Both the position numbers and the translations under genes were made by a program. This document shows positions 7,955 to 16,512 of a stretch of 64,000 nucleotides of DNA, in pieces. Below the pieces are notes generated by a model. That model saw only the letters and a program-made list of their open reading frames with translations, was not told the DNA's origin and did not search any database. This DNA comes from WHSW01 sp963740055 (GTDB taxonomy: Bacteria > Actinomycetota > Thermoleophilia > Solirubrobacterales > 70-9): positions 868,001 to 932,000 of the forward strand of contig CAVUCL010000005.1 in assembly GCA_963740055.1 (NCBI GenBank). The letters are read 5' to 3'. Each line of letters starts with the position of its first letter. Position 1 is the first letter of the stretch.

Positions 7955-9727
7955 GTCGGACTCGGCCGCGGCTAGCAGCAGCCGGGCATCGGTGGAGAGC
8001 AGCTCGCCGCCGCTGGTGATCGCGAGCCCGAGCGCCTCGAGGCGGCGGAACTCGCCGGCGAAGGTCGCGTAGACCGGGTCCTCGGCGAGCCCGAGCTCCT
8101 CGCCGAGCGAGACCAGCTCCGAGAGGTCGAGGAAGGCGAGCATCGAGACCTCGTCCTCGAACCCCTCCGTCGCGCGCTCGTAGAGCTCGCTCTCGGAGAG
8201 GCCGCCGTCGCCGGCGGCGAGCTGCTCGATCCCGGCCGGGTCGGTGGCGATCGCCGCGAGCCCGTCGAAGAGCGCGTAGGTGAGCTCGACCGTGGGCGAG
8301 ATCCGCAGGCTGCGGGCCTCGACCCCGCCGATCTCCTGCTCGCCGAAGTTCGGCGCCTGGAGCCCGGCGTCGGTGTCGACCGCCTCGGCGAGCGGCACCT
8401 GGAGCGCGGCGAGAGCCCGGCGCGCCCGCTCGGCGTCGACCTCGTCGGCGAGGAACTCGACGAACGGCAGCGCGGGCCCGACCCCGGCCGGCCGCGGCGC
8501 GAGCGCGAACGCCGCCTCGCCGTCGAAGGCCGCGAGCAGCTCGCGCTCGAGGTCGACCCCGTCCTCGCCGAGGCGCTCGACCAGGTCCTCGTAGCCGGCG
8601 GCGATCCCGGGCGCCTGCGCGGCGGCCTGGGCGAGCAGGGCGGCGACGGTCTGCTGCGGGCGGCCGATGCCGACGTAGGCCAGCGTCTCCGGCGCGAGGC
8701 GCTCGGGCAGCTCGGGCTCGAACGCCGAGAAGGCGGCGAAGAACGCGGGCGAGGCTCCGGCGCGCTCGGGATCGAGCCCGCTGCGCACGGCGAGCTCGAG
8801 CTCCCCGTCCTCCGCGGCCGACAGCGAGGCGGCGACCCCCTCGCTCGCCCCGGGCGCGACCAGGGGCGCGAGCGTGCCCGCGAATCCCCGTGACTCCGCG
8901 ATCAGCTTCACAGCTCCCTCGGCCGAGACCCAGGCCTCGGCGACGCGTTCGGGCGGCAGCTGGTCGCGGAGCTCCGCCGCCGGCTCGGAGTCGGCGAGCG
9001 TCGGGGCGCCGCCGGCCCCGGTCGCGGCGTCGATCGCCGTTCGCACCCCGGCGGCGCTGCCGACGACGAGGAAGTCCTCGAGCTGGGCGGTCGCGAGGCC
9101 GCGAGCGTCGATCGCGACCTCGATCTCGCGGTGCTGGGAGGGCTCGGCGGTCCCGGTGGCGATCGACGCCGCATAGCCCGACGCGCCCTCGGAGTCGTCG
9201 ACCTCGAGCAGCACGACCGCCTCGGTGCCCTCGTCGACGCGCAGGACCGCGATCGCGAGCTCGCCGCCGAACCACGGCCGAACGTCGCGCTCGAAGTCGG
9301 GTGCCCCGCCCCCCGGCCCCGGCACCAGGGCGAGCCCGCGCTGCGCGAGCTGCCCGCTGAGCACCGGCACCCGCGACGCGGTCGCGGCGAGCGCCTCGTA
9401 CTGCTCGGAGCCGTCGTCGAGCGTTGCGTGGAGGTAGGCGAGCGCGTCGGCGGGGACGAGCGCCTCGGCGTCGTCGGTCGGCGGGCAGGCGTCGCCGCCG
9501 GGAAACGAGCAGGGCAGGTTCGGGACCGCGACCAGCGCCACCACCAAGACCACGACGACGACTCCCGCCGCGGCCACGATCCGGCGCCGGGCGTAGACCG
9601 AGAGGCCGCGCCAGCGGGCGTGCGCGCGGTCGCCGGCGGACGCGACCGCGCCCGCGATCGCGCGCCCCGCCTCGGCGAGCCGCGCGCGCGCGGCGGCCAG
9701 CGTCGCTGATGGGCTCGGGCGTCGCAC
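7952..9727 (-). CDS. DUF3352-like membrane-anchored protein of unknown function
   Basis: A 591-residue protein with an Arg/Ala-rich cytoplasmic N terminus, one membrane helix at about 50-70 (a Val/Ala-rich stretch), and a large acidic extracytoplasmic region. The domain repeatedly alternates short beta-type segments with Ala/Glu-rich helices, like the DUF3352 proteins of actinobacteria and cyanobacteria, whose function is unknown. There are no catalytic motifs. The GTG start at 9727 is supported by TATAAG exactly 6 nt upstream, giving a leaderless transcript; that hexamer overlaps the der stop codon. The family call rests on overall pattern, so it is less certain than the coding call. Confidence 0.7.
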   Translation of the reverse strand: MRRPSPSATLAAARARLAEAGRAIAGAVASAGDRAHARWRGLSVYARRRIVAAAGVVVVVLVVALVAVPNLPCSFPGGDACPPTDDAEALVPADALAYLHATLDDGSEQYEALAATASRVPVLSGQLAQRGLALVPGPGGGAPDFERDVRPWFGGELAIAVLRVDEGTEAVVLLEVDDSEGASGYAASIATGTAEPSQHREIEVAIDARGLATAQLEDFLVVGSAAGVRTAIDAATGAGGAPTLADSEPAAELRDQLPPERVAEAWVSAEGAVKLIAESRGFAGTLAPLVAPGASEGVAASLSAAEDGELELAVRSGLDPERAGASPAFFAAFSAFEPELPERLAPETLAYVGIGRPQQTVAALLAQAAAQAPGIAAGYEDLVERLGEDGVDLERELLAAFDGEAAFALAPRPAGVGPALPFVEFLADEVDAERARRALAALQVPLAEAVDTDAGLQAPNFGEQEIGGVEARSLRISPTVELTYALFDGLAAIATDPAGIEQLAAGDGGLSESELYERATEGFEDEVSMLAFLDLSELVSLGEELGLAEDPVYATFAGEFRRLEALGLAITSGGELLSTDARLLLAAAESD

Positions 9728-9733
9728 GGCGCC

Positions 9734-9739
9734 CTTATA
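9734..9739 (-). promoter_or_regulatory. -10 hexamer TATAAG for the DUF3352-like gene
   Basis: The minus strand reads TATAAG, then 6 nt, then GTG (9727). The TAA inside the hexamer is the inferred stop codon of der. The match to TATAAT is 5 of 6, one of the best -10 boxes in the window. Confidence 0.55.
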
Positions 9740-11131
9740 CCTGCGAGCGCGCGCGCTCGCGGCGCCTCTGGCGCTTGGGCACGAAGTCGATCACCAGCGG
9801 CACCCCCTGCGAGCCCGTACTGCTCGCGCAGCCGGTTCTCGAGGTGGTAGGCCCAGTCGCGGGTGATCAGGCGGCGGTCGTTGACCTGGATCGCGAACCG
9901 CGGTGGGCGCTCGCCGACCTGGGCCGTGTAGTAGAGGCGCAGGCGACGGCCGCGGCGCTGCGGCGGCGGGTGCGCGGCGACGACCTCGCCGACGAAGCGG
10001 TTCAGCTCCGGGGTCGGGATCCGCGCCGCCCGGCGGTCGGCGAGCGCGACCGCGCGCTCGAGCAGCTTCGCGACCCCGCGTCCGCCGAGCGCCGAGCAGG
10101 CGAGGACCGCCGGGCGCTGGCGCACCCGGCGTGCGATCCGGGCGCTCGCCTCGACCAGGTCGGTCTCCCCCACGTCCCACTTGTTGAGCGCGACCAGGGT
10201 CGCGCAGCCGGTCGTCATCGCCAGCTCGGCGACCCGCAGGTCCTCCGAGGTCACCCCCTCGGAGGCGTCGCAGACGACGATCGCGACGTCGGCGCGCTCG
10301 GCCGCGCGCTCGGAGCGCAGCTGCGCGTAGTAGTCGACCGTGCCCGCGACCTTGGTTCGCTTGCGGATCCCGGCGGTGTCGACGAGGACGAGCTCGCGCC
10401 CTGCGTAGGAGAGCCGCGTGTCGATCGAGTCGCGGGTCGTCCCCGCGAGCTCGGAGACGATCACCCGCTCGGTCCCGAGCAGCCGGTTGACGAGCGTCGA
10501 CTTACCGACGTTCGGCCTTCCGATGACGGCCACCCGAACGACGGCGAGCTCGTCCACGGATCCGGAATAACTGCCGTCCGCCTCCTCCGCTTCGCGTCCG
10601 GGGGCGGACGGGTCCGCGGAGGGATGGGCGTCGCGAAGGATCGACGACGAGCCGGTCGAGCAGGTCGCCGGTTCCCCTTCCGTGGCTGGCCGAGACCGGC
10701 AGTGGCTCGCCGAGGCCGAGGGCGTAGAGGTCGGCGATCAGGGGCTCCTCGGTGGCGGAGTCGACCTTGTTCGCGACCACGACCACCGGGACCTCGGCTC
10801 GGCGCAGGATCTCGGCGACCTCGGCGTCGCCCTGGCGCAGGCCGGCGCGGGCGTCGACGACGAGGGCGACCGCGTCAGCATCGGCGATCGCCTCGCGCGC
10901 CTGATGCTGGACCGAGCGCGAGAGCGAGTCCTCGGCGGCGAGGTCGACCCCGCCGGTGTCGACGAGCTCGAACGCGAGCCCGTTCCACTCGCACTCGAGC
11001 GCCTTGCGGTCGCGGGTGACCCCGGCCTGCTTGTGGACGACGGCGTCGCGCCCGCCGGCGAGGCGGTTGACCAGCGTCGACTTGCCGACGTTCGGGAAGC
11101 CGACCACCGCGACCCGGGGCGGGCGCCGCAT
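9735..11131 (-). CDS. der: ribosome-assembly GTPase Der (EngA); frame broken twice by one extra base
   Basis: Der has two tandem GTPase domains and a C-terminal KH-like domain and is needed for 50S assembly. GTPase 1 starts at the ATG at 11131 with VGFPNVGKST. GTPase 2 (VIGRPNVGKST, then DTAG and NKWD) is in another frame and ends with the KH-like part (YHLENRLREQYG). Removing one base near 10640-10655 joins the domains through an acidic linker; removing one C from the run at 9803-9807 restores the usual ending VPLVIDFVPKR and a TAA at 9735. The repaired gene is 465 codons including the stop, normal for the family. Walker A, G3 and G4 motifs of both domains are intact, so I regard the breaks as sequence errors, not gene decay. 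The linker holds repeat copy A. The ATG overlaps the cmk stop by one base (TGATG). Confidence 0.88.
10574..10611 (-). repeat. palindromic repeat copy A, inside the Der linker
   Basis: A perfect 9-bp stem (10574-10582 CCGTCCGCC with 10603-10611 GGCGGACGG) encloses a 20-nt loop. On the minus strand the loop reads CCCGGACGCGAAGCGGAGGA, identical to the loops of copies C and D. A degenerate further arm (6 of 9 matches) lies 24 bp on, at 10550-10558. In the frame of the second GTPase domain the copy encodes PGREAEEADG, in the hydrophilic linker between the two G domains, where an insertion would be tolerated. Confidence 0.8.
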
Positions 11132-11769
11132 CAGGCCAGCCCTCGCTCGCGGGCGAGCTCGACCACGCGGGCGACGACCTCGTCGGCCTCGAGCCCGGTC
11201 GTGTCGAGGACGACGGCATCGTCGGCGGCGCGCAGCGCGCCGTGCTCGCGCTCGCGGTCGCGTGCGTCGCGCTCGGCCTGGGCGGCCAGCACCGCGACTT
11301 GCGGCTCACCGGTCTGCGCGGCGCGACGTCGCGCGCGCTCGGCGTCCGCGGCGACGAGGAAGACCTTGAGCGGGGAGTCGGGGCTGACCACGGTGCCGAT
11401 GTCGCGACCCTCGGCGACGTAGGCGCCGGCGGCGATCAGCTCGCGCTGGCGGCCGACCATCGCCGCGCGGACCGGGGCGTGGACCGAGACTTGCGAGGCG
11501 GCCGCGGTCACCTCCGGGGTGCGGATCCGCTCGCTGACGTCCTCGCCGCCGGCGAGCACCCGGGTGCCGCGGAGCTCGATCGCGAGCCCGGCCGCGAGCT
11601 CGGCGACGGCCTCCGGGTCGTCGGGGTCGACCCCCGCCCGCAGGGCCGCGTCGGCGACCGAGCGGTACATCGCCCCGGAGTCGAGGTAGGTGAGACCGAG
11701 CGCGGCGGCGACGCCGCGCGCGACCGTGGACTTGCCGGCCCCGGCGGGGCCGTCGATGGCGATCACCAT
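11131..11769 (-). CDS. cmk: cytidylate kinase
   Basis: Phosphorylates CMP and dCMP with ATP. The 212-residue protein opens with the P-loop GPAGAGKS (residues 7-14), followed by LGLTYLDSGAMYR, AYVAEGRDIGTVV (substrate-binding Arg-Asp) and the Arg-rich lid around residues 143-152. Length is typical. The ATG at 11769 is followed by a close GTG, and the P-loop position supports this start. cmk-der is a conserved actinobacterial pair; here the cmk stop and the der start share one base. Confidence 0.95.
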   Translation of the reverse strand: MVIAIDGPAGAGKSTVARGVAAALGLTYLDSGAMYRSVADAALRAGVDPDDPEAVAELAAGLAIELRGTRVLAGGEDVSERIRTPEVTAAASQVSVHAPVRAAMVGRQRELIAAGAYVAEGRDIGTVVSPDSPLKVFLVAADAERARRRAAQTGEPQVAVLAAQAERDARDREREHGALRAADDAVVLDTTGLEADEVVARVVELARERGLA

Positions 11770-11779
11770 GGCGCCGGTG

Positions 11780-11787
11780 AATATAGG
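11780..11787. promoter_or_regulatory. overlapping divergent -10 boxes for cmk and the cupin gene
   Basis: The 26-bp gap contains AATATAGG. On the minus strand it gives TATATT (11785-11780) 10 nt before the cmk ATG; on the plus strand TATAGG (11782-11787) 8 nt before the cupin ATG. The two hexamers share four bases, so polymerase can bind in only one direction at a time. Confidence 0.45.
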
Positions 11788-11795
11788 GTTGCGGC

Positions 11796-12125
11796 ATGCA
11801 GACCTGGGACATCTCCGCGCTCGACATCCAGCCGCGCCACCCCGAGGTGCTCGCCTCCGGCGAGGAGGGCCGCGCGATCGTCCTTCACCTGCCCGCGGGC
11901 GAGCGGCTCTCCGAGCACCAGGTGCACGAGCGTGCCTGGCTCGTGGTCGTCTCGGGCGCGATCAAGATCTCGGACGCGGACGGTGACGCGGTCAGCGGCG
12001 GGCCCGGCCTGCTCGGAGTGTTCGACCCGAACGAGCGCCACCAGGTCGCGGCGACCGAGGACGCGCGCCTGCTGCTCGTGCTCTCGCCGTGGCCGGGCGA
12101 GGGCCACCCCTCGAACCGCGCCTAG
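11796..12125 (+). CDS. small single-domain cupin protein
   Basis: A 109-residue protein with a cupin beta-barrel pattern. LPAGERLSEHQVHERAW is the first cupin motif (G-x5-H-x-H-like, with His residues at the expected metal positions), and FDPNERHQVAATEDARLLL resembles the second, with one His. The substrate cannot be predicted; stand-alone cupins of this size may be metal-binding, sugar-binding or regulatory. Its stop TAG at 12123-12125 overlaps the aroA stop on the other strand (CTAG). Confidence 0.75.
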   Translation: MQTWDISALDIQPRHPEVLASGEEGRAIVLHLPAGERLSEHQVHERAWLVVVSGAIKISDADGDAVSGGPGLLGVFDPNERHQVAATEDARLLLVLSPWPGEGHPSNRA

Positions 12126-13452
12126 CCCGGCCCCTCGAGCAGGGCCCGCAGGTCCGCGCCGAACCCGGGGTAGCTGACCGCGGTCGACTCGAACCCCTCG
12201 ACCTCGACCCCGGCGGCGGAGGCGAGCCCGGCGATCGCGCCGAGCATCGCGAGCCGGTGATCGCCGGCGGACTCGATCCGCCCGCCGCGCAGGCCGCCGG
12301 TGCCGGTGACCGCGAAGCCGTCGTCGGTCGCCTCGATCTCGGCGCCGAGCGCGCGCAGCCCGGCGACCACGGTCGCGATCCGGTCCGACTCCTTGTGGCG
12401 CAGCTCATCCGCCCCGCCGACGACGGTCTCGCCGTCGGCGAAGCAGGCCGCGAGCGCGACCAGCGGCAGCTCGTCGATCGCCGGCGGCACCTCGCCGGCC
12501 GCCGACCCGGGTCGCGGTCAGCGCGCTCGAGCGGGCGACGATCGTCGCCACCGGCTCGCGGCCCGCGGCGGTGCCCTCGATCACCTCGATTCCCGCCCCC
12601 ATCCGGGTCAGGATCCCAAGCAGGCCGATCCGCCCCGGGTTGATCCCGACCCGCTCGAGCCGAACCTCGCTCCCGGGCGTCGAGCAGGGCGCCGACGATG
12701 AAGAACGCCGCCGAGGAGAAATCCCCCGGGACCTCGAGCTCGCCCGGCCCGAGCGCGCTCGTCGGCACGACGGTGATCCGCTGCGCCGGCAGCTCGCCGT
12801 GGATGGTGACCGGCGTACCGGCATTCTCGGTGCGCACCGATGCGCCCGCGGCGCGCAGCATGCGCTCGGTGTGGTCGCGGGTCGGGCGCTGCTCGACCAC
12901 GGTGGTCGGGCCGTCGGCGTTGAGGCCGGCGAGCAGCAGGCACGACTTGACCTGCGCGCTGGCGACCGGGAGCCGGTACTCGATCCCATGGAGCTCTGAG
13001 CCGTGAACGGTGATCGGGGGCAGGCGGTCCTCGCGAGCCTCGAGCTTCGCGCCCATCAGCCGCAGCGGCTCGGCGATCCGGTCGACGGGGCGGCGGCGGA
13101 TCGACTCGTCCCCGTCGAGCGTCCACTCTCCGCCGGGCTGGCCGGCGAGCCATCCGGGGAGGATGCGCAGCAGGGTGCCGGCGTTGCCGACGTCGATCGC
13201 CGCCGGCAGCGCGCCGCGCAATCCCACACCGCGGATCCGAAGCGTTGGCGGCGTCCCCTCGTCGACCGTTGCCCCGAGCGCCCGCACCGCCTCGAGCGTC
13301 GCGCGCGTGTCGGCTGCGTCGAGATAGTTCGAGACCAGCGTCTCCCCCTCTCCCATCGCCGCGACGATCGCGGCCCGGTGGGAGATCGACTTGTCGGGCG
13401 GCGGCACGAGCGTGCCGCGCAGGGACCCGCCGGGACCGAAGCGCTCGCTCAT
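12122..13452 (-). CDS. aroA: 3-phosphoshikimate 1-carboxyvinyltransferase (EPSP synthase); frame broken twice
   Basis: Condenses shikimate 3-phosphate with phosphoenolpyruvate, the sixth shikimate-pathway step. The ATG at 13452 begins the conserved opening, with PPPDKSISHRAAIVAA, NAGTLLR and the active-site segment around EYRLPVASAQVKS in the first frame. The frame breaks at about 12672 (CCCGGG run): SEVRLERVGINPGRIG continues in a second frame. It breaks again at about 12496 (GGCCGGC), after which PPAIDELPLVALAAC and ELRHKESDRI continue in a third. Both breaks are repaired by removing one base, giving 443 codons including the stop, normal for AroA. All catalytic blocks are present. The ATG overlaps the tyrA stop (ATGA). 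Confidence 0.9.
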
Positions 13453-14546
13453 GCCCCCCCGCCGGCGACCGGTGCGACCGTGTGCCCGAGCTCGCGGATC
13501 ACCTCCGCGGCGCGCCCGGCCTCGTCGCTGCCCGCGATCCAGATCGAGATCGCCCCGGTGCGCATGTCGGGAGCCGGGTAGAGGGCCATGTCCTCGATGT
13601 TGACGCTGGCGTGCCCGAGCGCGAGCGCGATCTCGGCGACGGTCCCGGGCCGGTTGTGGACCCCGATCCGCAGCTCGACCAGGTCGCCGCCGATCAGGTC
13701 GGACTCGAGCAGGCGGCGGCGATCGGCGGCCGCGGCCGAGTGCCACTCGCCGACGGCGGTCGGGTCGGCGCCGCGGATCAGCCGCGAGGCGTCGGCGAGC
13801 CGCGCGGCGACCGCGTCGATGCCGTCGGCGACCGCCTCGGAGTTGGCGGCGAAGATGTCCCTCCAGATCGCCGGGTTCGCGCCCGCGACCCGGGTCGTGT
13901 CGCGGAAGCTGCCGCCGACCTCGGGCGGGCGCTCGGACTCCTCCGATAGCGCCGCCGCGGCCTCCTGGACGAGCACGTTGGCGAGCACGTGCGGGAGGTG
14001 GCTGATCGTCGCCATCATCCGATCGTGGGTCTCGGCGTCGATCGCCTGCGGCCGGGCGCCGAGGTCGGCGATCACGCGTTGGAGGCGGTCGTAGTGGAGG
14101 CCGCTCGAGGCCTCGGTCGGGGTCAGGTACCAGCGCGCGCCCTCGAGCAGATCGCTGCGCGCGTTCTCGACTCCCGCGGTCTCGGCTCCGGCGAGCGGGT
14201 GCCCGCCGATGAAGCGGTCGGCGCGCTCGTCGGCGGCGAGGCCGGCGATCAGCGCTTGCTTGGTCGAGCCGACGTCGGTTACCACCGCCTCGGCCGGGCA
14301 CGCCGCGAGCGCCTCGGCGACGAGGGCCGGGAGCGCGCCGACGGGTGCGGCGCAGAAGACGACCTCGGCGTCGGTGGCGGCCTCGGTGGCCGACCCGGCG
14401 GCGTCGTCGAGGGCCCCGAGCTCGACCGCTCGCTCGAGGGTGGCGGAGTCGGGGTCGTGGCCGACGACCCGGGCGGAGAGTCGCTCGCGCGCCGCGAGGC
14501 CGATCGACCCGCCGATCAGGCCGACGCCGAGGATCGCGACCCGCAT
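13449..14546 (-). CDS. tyrA: prephenate dehydrogenase with ACT domain
   Basis: Oxidative decarboxylation of prephenate to 4-hydroxyphenylpyruvate for tyrosine (an arogenate preference cannot be excluded). The 365-residue protein has an N-terminal Rossmann fold (VAILGVGLIGGSIGLAA), the family segment GGHPLAGAE, the catalytic His region THDRMMATISHLPHV, and the helical dimerisation domain. A C-terminal ACT domain (about 285-365, ELRIGVHNRPGTVAEIA) is the likely site of tyrosine feedback. It lies between the DAHP synthase gene (4-bp gap) and aroA (overlap), so it probably shares the leader-controlled transcript. Confidence 0.92.
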   Translation of the reverse strand: MRVAILGVGLIGGSIGLAARERLSARVVGHDPDSATLERAVELGALDDAAGSATEAATDAEVVFCAAPVGALPALVAEALAACPAEAVVTDVGSTKQALIAGLAADERADRFIGGHPLAGAETAGVENARSDLLEGARWYLTPTEASSGLHYDRLQRVIADLGARPQAIDAETHDRMMATISHLPHVLANVLVQEAAAALSEESERPPEVGGSFRDTTRVAGANPAIWRDIFAANSEAVADGIDAVAARLADASRLIRGADPTAVGEWHSAAAADRRRLLESDLIGGDLVELRIGVHNRPGTVAEIALALGHASVNIEDMALYPAPDMRTGAISIWIAGSDEAGRAAEVIRELGHTVAPVAGGGA

Positions 14547-14550
14547 CGGG

Positions 14551-15577
14551 TCAGACGATCTCTATCTGCTTGCCCGCAACCTCGGCGACCCGGCGCACCT
14601 GGTCGGCGTAGTCGGCGAACGTCGACGTCGGCAGCGCCTGCGGCCCGTCGCAGATCGCGTGCTCGGGGTCGTTGTGGACCTCGACGATGACCCCGTCGGC
14701 GCCGGCGGCGGCGGCGGCGAGCGACATCGACGGGACCCAGTCGCGACGACCGGGGGCGTGACTCGGGTCGACGACGATCGGCAGGTGGGTGAGCTCACGC
14801 AGCGCCGGAATCGCCAGCAGGTCGAGGGTGAACCTGTACGCGGTCTCGAAGCTGCGGATCCCGCGCTCACAGAGGATCACGTTCGGATTCCCCTCCTTGA
14901 GCACGTACTCGGAGGCCATCAGCAGGTCGTCGAGCGTCGCCGACAGGCCGCGCTTGAGCAGCACCGCCTTGCCGGCGCGCCCGACCTCGGTCAGCAGGGT
15001 GTAGTTCTGCATGTTGCGGGCGCCGATCTGGATCACGTCCGCGACCTCGACCACGTCCTCGACATCGCGCACGTCCATCAGCTCGGTGACGATCGGCAGC
15101 CCGGTTTCCTCCTTCGCCTCCTGGAGCAGGCGCAGGCCCTCGACCCCGAGCCCCTGGAAGCTGTAGGGCGAGGTTCGTGGCTTGTAGGCGCCGCCACGCA
15201 GCATCGAGGCGCCGGCGTCGTTGACCACCCGCGCCGTCTCGAGCAGCTGCGCGCGACCCTCGACCGTGCACGGGCCCGGCGATGAGGCCGAAGTGGTCGC
15301 CGCCGAGCTTGCGCCCGTCGACCTCGATCACGGTCCTCTCCCCCTTGCGGAACTGCGCCGAGGCGAGCTTGTAGGGCTTCAGGATCGGGACCAGGTGGTC
15401 GACTCCCGGCGTCCCCTCGAGCCCGAGCGAAGCGACCCGGTCGCGATCGCCGATCGCGCCGATCACGGTCAGCAGCTCGCCCTCCGAGAGGTGGGCGGTG
15501 CAGCCGACCTCCTCGATCCGCTCGACGACGTGGGAGATCTGCTCCTCAGTCGCCCCCTCTTTCATCACGATCATCAT
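14551..15577 (-). CDS. 3-deoxy-7-phosphoheptulonate (DAHP) synthase; frame broken once
   Basis: First step of the shikimate pathway. The N-terminal regulatory ferredoxin-like domain (MIVMKEGATEEQISHVVERI, then GDRDR) and the start of the barrel (HFGLIAGP) are in one frame; the rest (GGAYKPRTSPYSFQGLG, IQIGARNMQNY, VDPSHAPGRRD) is in another. Removing one base in GGGCCCGTGC near 15272 gives the expected GPCTVEGRAQLLE junction and 342 codons including the stop. The fused N-terminal domain marks the type I-beta form (AroF/AroG of Bacillus and Thermotoga), often controlled allosterically by aromatic products. An aromatic leader peptide and candidate attenuator lie upstream; tyrA and aroA follow. 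Confidence 0.9.
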
Positions 15578-15713
15578 CTGCTCGAAAGCCTTTCAGTCTT
15601 GAACTCGTACGAATGCGATCAACGGCCGGTCGAACCCAGGGATGGGTTCTCTTGCTACGGCGCCCGGCGGTGGTTCTCCTTCTTGCTCACGGGCCTTTCG
15701 GCCGGCCGGACGC
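15578..15713 (-). promoter_or_regulatory. candidate attenuator between leader peptide and DAHP synthase gene
   Basis: The 136-nt leader holds several possible structures on the minus strand. One is a 7-bp hairpin GAACCCA-TCCC-TGGGTTC (15649-15632). Another is a GC-rich segment with GGCCGGCC (15707-15700) that can fold locally. A long-range alternative pairs CCGGCCG at 15702-15708 with CGGCCGG at 15613-15619. A ribosome stalled on the Trp/Tyr codons of the leader peptide would cover or sit next to the 15700-15708 arm, which could switch between the alternatives. No U-rich intrinsic terminator is visible, so transcriptional and translational attenuation remain equally possible. Confidence 0.45.
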
Positions 15714-15803
15714 CTAGCTAAATCGCCAGTACCAGTTGGACCACGCGCGCGGCTGCGCCCCCAGGAGGGCGGTCTCAAGAGCCGGCGTGCCTGCGCGATC
15801 CAC
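15714..15803 (-). CDS. aromatic leader peptide (29 aa) upstream of DAHP synthase
   Basis: A leaderless GTG (15803) opens a 29-codon frame ending RAWSNWYWRFS-stop. The last nine codons include three TGG (Trp), one TAC (Tyr) and one TTT (Phe). Such clustering of rare aromatic codons just before a stop is unusual in a gene set this rich in Ala, Arg and Glu. The strong promoter fits the GTG exactly. This is the classic layout of an amino-acid attenuator peptide, here sensing charged tRNA-Trp and perhaps tRNA-Tyr or tRNA-Phe. An in-frame extension to 15905 exists but lies upstream of the promoter. Confidence 0.72.
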   Translation of the reverse strand: MDRAGTPALETALLGAQPRAWSNWYWRFS

Positions 15804-15809
15804 GCGGAT

Positions 15810-15838
15810 TTTGTACCAGGGTGCGGGCAAATACGCAA
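15810..15838 (-). promoter_or_regulatory. promoter of the DAHP synthase leader
   Basis: Minus strand: -35 TTGCGT (15838-15833), a 17-bp spacer, then -10 TACAAA (15815-15810) preceded by TGG like an extended -10. The GTG of the leader peptide starts 6 nt after the hexamer, so +1 coincides with or adjoins the start codon. Confidence 0.6.
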
Positions 15839-15852
15839 CTCCGGGCGCGGCG

Positions 15853-16506
15853 ATGCCTAAGATCGCCCGGATGCTGAAGCTCGCGATCGCGACCCTCGCG
15901 GCCACCGCGGCGGCCTCCGGCGAGCCCGCCTTCGAGGGCCGCTCGGAGCCGATCCGCGGTCAGATCGAGGAGCGGATCGTGGGCAGCTCCTGGCACCGCG
16001 GCTGCCCGGTGCACCACTCGAAGCTGCGCCTGCTCGAGCTCAGCCACTGGGGCTTCGACGGCGACGTCCACCGCGGCCGGCTGATCGTCCACCGGGCCGA
16101 GGACCGGGCGATCCTGCGGGTGATGAGGCGCCTGTTCCGAAAGCGATTTCCGATCCGGCGCATGGAGCTGATCGACCGCTACGGCGCCGACGACCGGCGC
16201 TCGATGGACGCCGACAACACCTCCGCCTTCAACTGCCGGGTGGTCGCCGGGACCGACCGCTGGTCGATGCACGCCTACGGGCGCGCGATCGACCTGAACC
16301 CGGTCGAGAACCCCTACGTATCCGGCGATCACGTCTCGCCGCCCGCGGGGCGCCCGTACGCGAACCGCTCGCGCGATGCCAAGGGCATGGTCCACGCCGG
16401 TGACCCGGTGGTGAAGGCGTTCGCGCGCAAGGCCGGATGGAAATGGGGCGGCGCGTGGCCGGGCGGCACCCGCGACTACCAGCACTTCTCCTCGAACGGG
16501 GAGTGA
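15853..16506 (+). CDS. secreted M15-family D-Ala-D-Ala carboxypeptidase-like protein
   Basis: A 217-residue protein with a short N-terminal signal sequence (MPKIARMLKLAIATLAATAA, cleavage likely near residue 25). The mature part has the M15 zinc-peptidase signature SMHAYGRAIDLNP (first His and Asp ligands) and a C-terminal GGTRDYQHF with the second zinc His. These enzymes cleave peptidoglycan stem peptides outside the membrane. I chose the ATG at 15853; ATG 15871 is an alternative, and the frame is open upstream across the DAHP synthase leader without a signal-like sequence. It is divergent from the DAHP synthase gene and converges on the aminotransferase gene (6 bp apart). Confidence 0.85.
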   Translation: MPKIARMLKLAIATLAATAAASGEPAFEGRSEPIRGQIEERIVGSSWHRGCPVHHSKLRLLELSHWGFDGDVHRGRLIVHRAEDRAILRVMRRLFRKRFPIRRMELIDRYGADDRRSMDADNTSAFNCRVVAGTDRWSMHAYGRAIDLNPVENPYVSGDHVSPPAGRPYANRSRDAKGMVHAGDPVVKAFARKAGWKWGGAWPGGTRDYQHFSSNGE

Positions 16507-16512
16507 CGGCGC

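Noticed and set aside
10550..10558. Second stem arm of repeat copy A
   Set aside because: Only 6 of 9 bases match the arm. It is at the expected 24-bp spacing, so it is mentioned, but not counted as a real arm.
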